From assembly GCA_002346525.1 (NCBI GenBank), contig DDZY01000054.1, forward strand, positions 1 through 6,838: a DNA stretch of 6,838 nt, given 5' to 3'. The notes under the pieces were generated by a model. The model had not been told where the DNA came from, did no database searches, and was given only the letters and a program-made list of their open reading frames with translations. Positions 5,759 to 6,838 of this stretch are shown here, piece after piece. This stretch comes from Proteobacteria bacterium UBA2996 (GTDB lineage Bacteria > Pseudomonadota > Gammaproteobacteria > Arenicellales > UBA868). Every line of letters starts with the position of its first letter. The first letter of the stretch is position 1. A program made the position numbers and the translations under genes.

Positions 5759-6806
5759 GACGTTTAACGCATTGATTCGACAGATGACTCAGCAGACTCA
5801 CCTTAGATCCGAGCCCTGGGCACTACATCTTCTGGGATTCATCACGCCGCTTCTCGTGATCGCAGGAAACCTGCTGGGCGGTGCGTACACTGCGATGGGC
5901 GTGGTGTTCGTTTGGTTCGTGGGTCCCGTGTTGGACATTATCATGGGTAAGTCCAGAAATCCTCGCCGACCAAGAGAATCCGGATTACCCTTTAAGATAC
6001 TACTTTGGATGCATGGCTTAATGCACTTTTTGGTGCTCGTGTCTTTTTTCAGATTCGCTTACCTGGAGGCCTCGCTATCTTTTTGGTTGCTTACCGCGGT
6101 GTTGTCGACCGGCCTTTCGGCAGCGGCTTCCGCGATCGTCACCGCTCATGAGATGGGGCACAAAAAGCCAAAAAGCCTTGGGTACAAGTTAGCTCGGTTG
6201 ATCATGTTCAGTGTGAACTACTCACACTTCACCACCGAGCACAATCACAACCACCACAAGTGGGTAGCTACGGTTCGTGACCCAGCAAGCGCATACGAGG
6301 AGGAGGGACTGTGGTCGTTCTGGTTCAGGACAATCCCCGGTCAGTTCCTCTCTTCGGTGAGAGTTCACAACGGCAAGGGACGAACTGGAATTAGGAATCC
6401 GTCATATCAGGGACTAATCTTCCAGATAGCAGCCATTGGCATCATGCTCATGCTACCAAACGGTCGAACTATGGTGGTAGGCTGGCTGGTTCTGTCGACC
6501 ATCGCAATCCTCACTCTGGAGTATGTGAATTACATCCGCCACTGGGGCCTCAGGAGGGGTGAGGAAGAGCGCCAGACCGCGATGCAGTCATGGAACACCG
6601 AGGCTCGTTGGTCACGCTGGACCCTGCTTGAACTGACCCGTCACTCAGACCACCACGTGCGCGCCAGTGTACCGTTCTGGCAACTCCGCCCCCACCCGGG
6701 GGCACCTGAGCTCCCCGCTGGGTACTACGCTTGCTGGTGGCCCTGCCTAGTGCCTCCGATCTGGAAGCGCTGGGTAGGCAAGCGCATACCTCGGAACACC
6801 GCCTGA
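5724..6806 (+). CDS. alkB: AlkB-type alkane 1-monooxygenase (divergent)
   Basis: Integral-membrane non-haem di-iron hydroxylase, expected to oxidise the terminal methyl of alkanes or similar hydrophobic substrates using O2 and electrons from rubredoxin. All histidine clusters are present: HEMGHK (142-147), EHNHNHHKW (172-180), the lone histidine of NYIRHWG (269-275) and RHSDHH (306-311). LDIIMG near 70-75 and VRDPASA (184-190) also fit AlkB. About six hydrophobic segments surround these boxes. At 360 aa it is shorter than classical AlkB (about 400). Oddities: NYIRHWG instead of NYIEHYG, QSWN instead of HSWN, and SVPFWQLR instead of the usual RRYQxLR. The start ATG 5724 rests on AGGTGA at 5709-5714; GTG 5721 and ATG 5784 are alternatives. 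No rubredoxin gene follows before the window ends. Substrate range is unknown, and a specialised AlkB-like branch is possible. Confidence 0.9.
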   Translation: MTAGRRHTLVTETFNALIRQMTQQTHLRSEPWALHLLGFITPLLVIAGNLLGGAYTAMGVVFVWFVGPVLDIIMGKSRNPRRPRESGLPFKILLWMHGLMHFLVLVSFFRFAYLEASLSFWLLTAVLSTGLSAAASAIVTAHEMGHKKPKSLGYKLARLIMFSVNYSHFTTEHNHNHHKWVATVRDPASAYEEEGLWSFWFRTIPGQFLSSVRVHNGKGRTGIRNPSYQGLIFQIAAIGIMLMLPNGRTMVVGWLVLSTIAILTLEYVNYIRHWGLRRGEEERQTAMQSWNTEARWSRWTLLELTRHSDHHVRASVPFWQLRPHPGAPELPAGYYACWWPCLVPPIWKRWVGKRIPRNTA

Positions 6807-6838
6807 GCATCGCTCGGCGAGAGTAATATTCAACAGCA

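Noticed and set aside
6550..6810. Minus-strand ORF antisense to the alkB-like gene end
   Set aside because: Covers the conserved RHSDHH box region of the real gene; a GC-rich shadow frame with an arginine/serine-rich composition.

Overview
This window looks like a stretch of a mid-GC Gram-negative chromosome, most likely an aerobic proteobacterium and possibly a marine gammaproteobacterium. That placement rests only on gene families, Shine-Dalgarno type and overall composition, and no marker gene is present to prove it. There are eight well-supported protein genes and one doubtful small ORF. I found no RNA genes, mobile elements, CRISPR arrays or large repeats.

Left part (1-2100): a TauD/TfdA-type Fe(II)/2-oxoglutarate dioxygenase is followed after 57 bases by a zinc-free MDR-family NADPH-dependent oxidoreductase. 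The two may be co-transcribed. The MDR gene converges on a minus-strand EamA/DMT membrane transporter, and a small stem-loop separates them. The transporter's real start is probably the ATG at 2983, not the farther upstream TTG at 3064.

Centre (2984-4906): a divergent intergenic region leads into a compact cobalt-type nitrile hydratase cluster: alpha subunit with the CTLCSC metal claw, beta subunit, and a P14K/NhlE-like activator (metallochaperone). Alpha and beta overlap by one base (TGATG). Beta and the activator are 2 bases apart, and both downstream genes have strong Shine-Dalgarno sites. Together they should make and metallate an enzyme that hydrates nitriles to amides. No amidase, aldoxime dehydratase or cobalt transporter lies within the window.

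Right part (4907-6838): about 270 bases hold only a doubtful minus-strand ORF. Then comes an exported protein of unknown function, overlapped by an AlkB-type non-haem di-iron alkane hydroxylase. This AlkB keeps the histidine boxes but departs from the usual family sequence around the NYxEHYG and HSWN motifs. No rubredoxin or rubredoxin reductase is visible.

The common theme is accessory oxidative or detoxifying metabolism of small organic compounds: dioxygenase, enone-type reductase, nitrile hydratase and alkane hydroxylase. Whether these act in one pathway cannot be told from the sequence. I see no clearly novel system. The items most worth checking are the divergent AlkB with its overlapping secreted partner, and the unusual residues next to the nitrile hydratase metal site.
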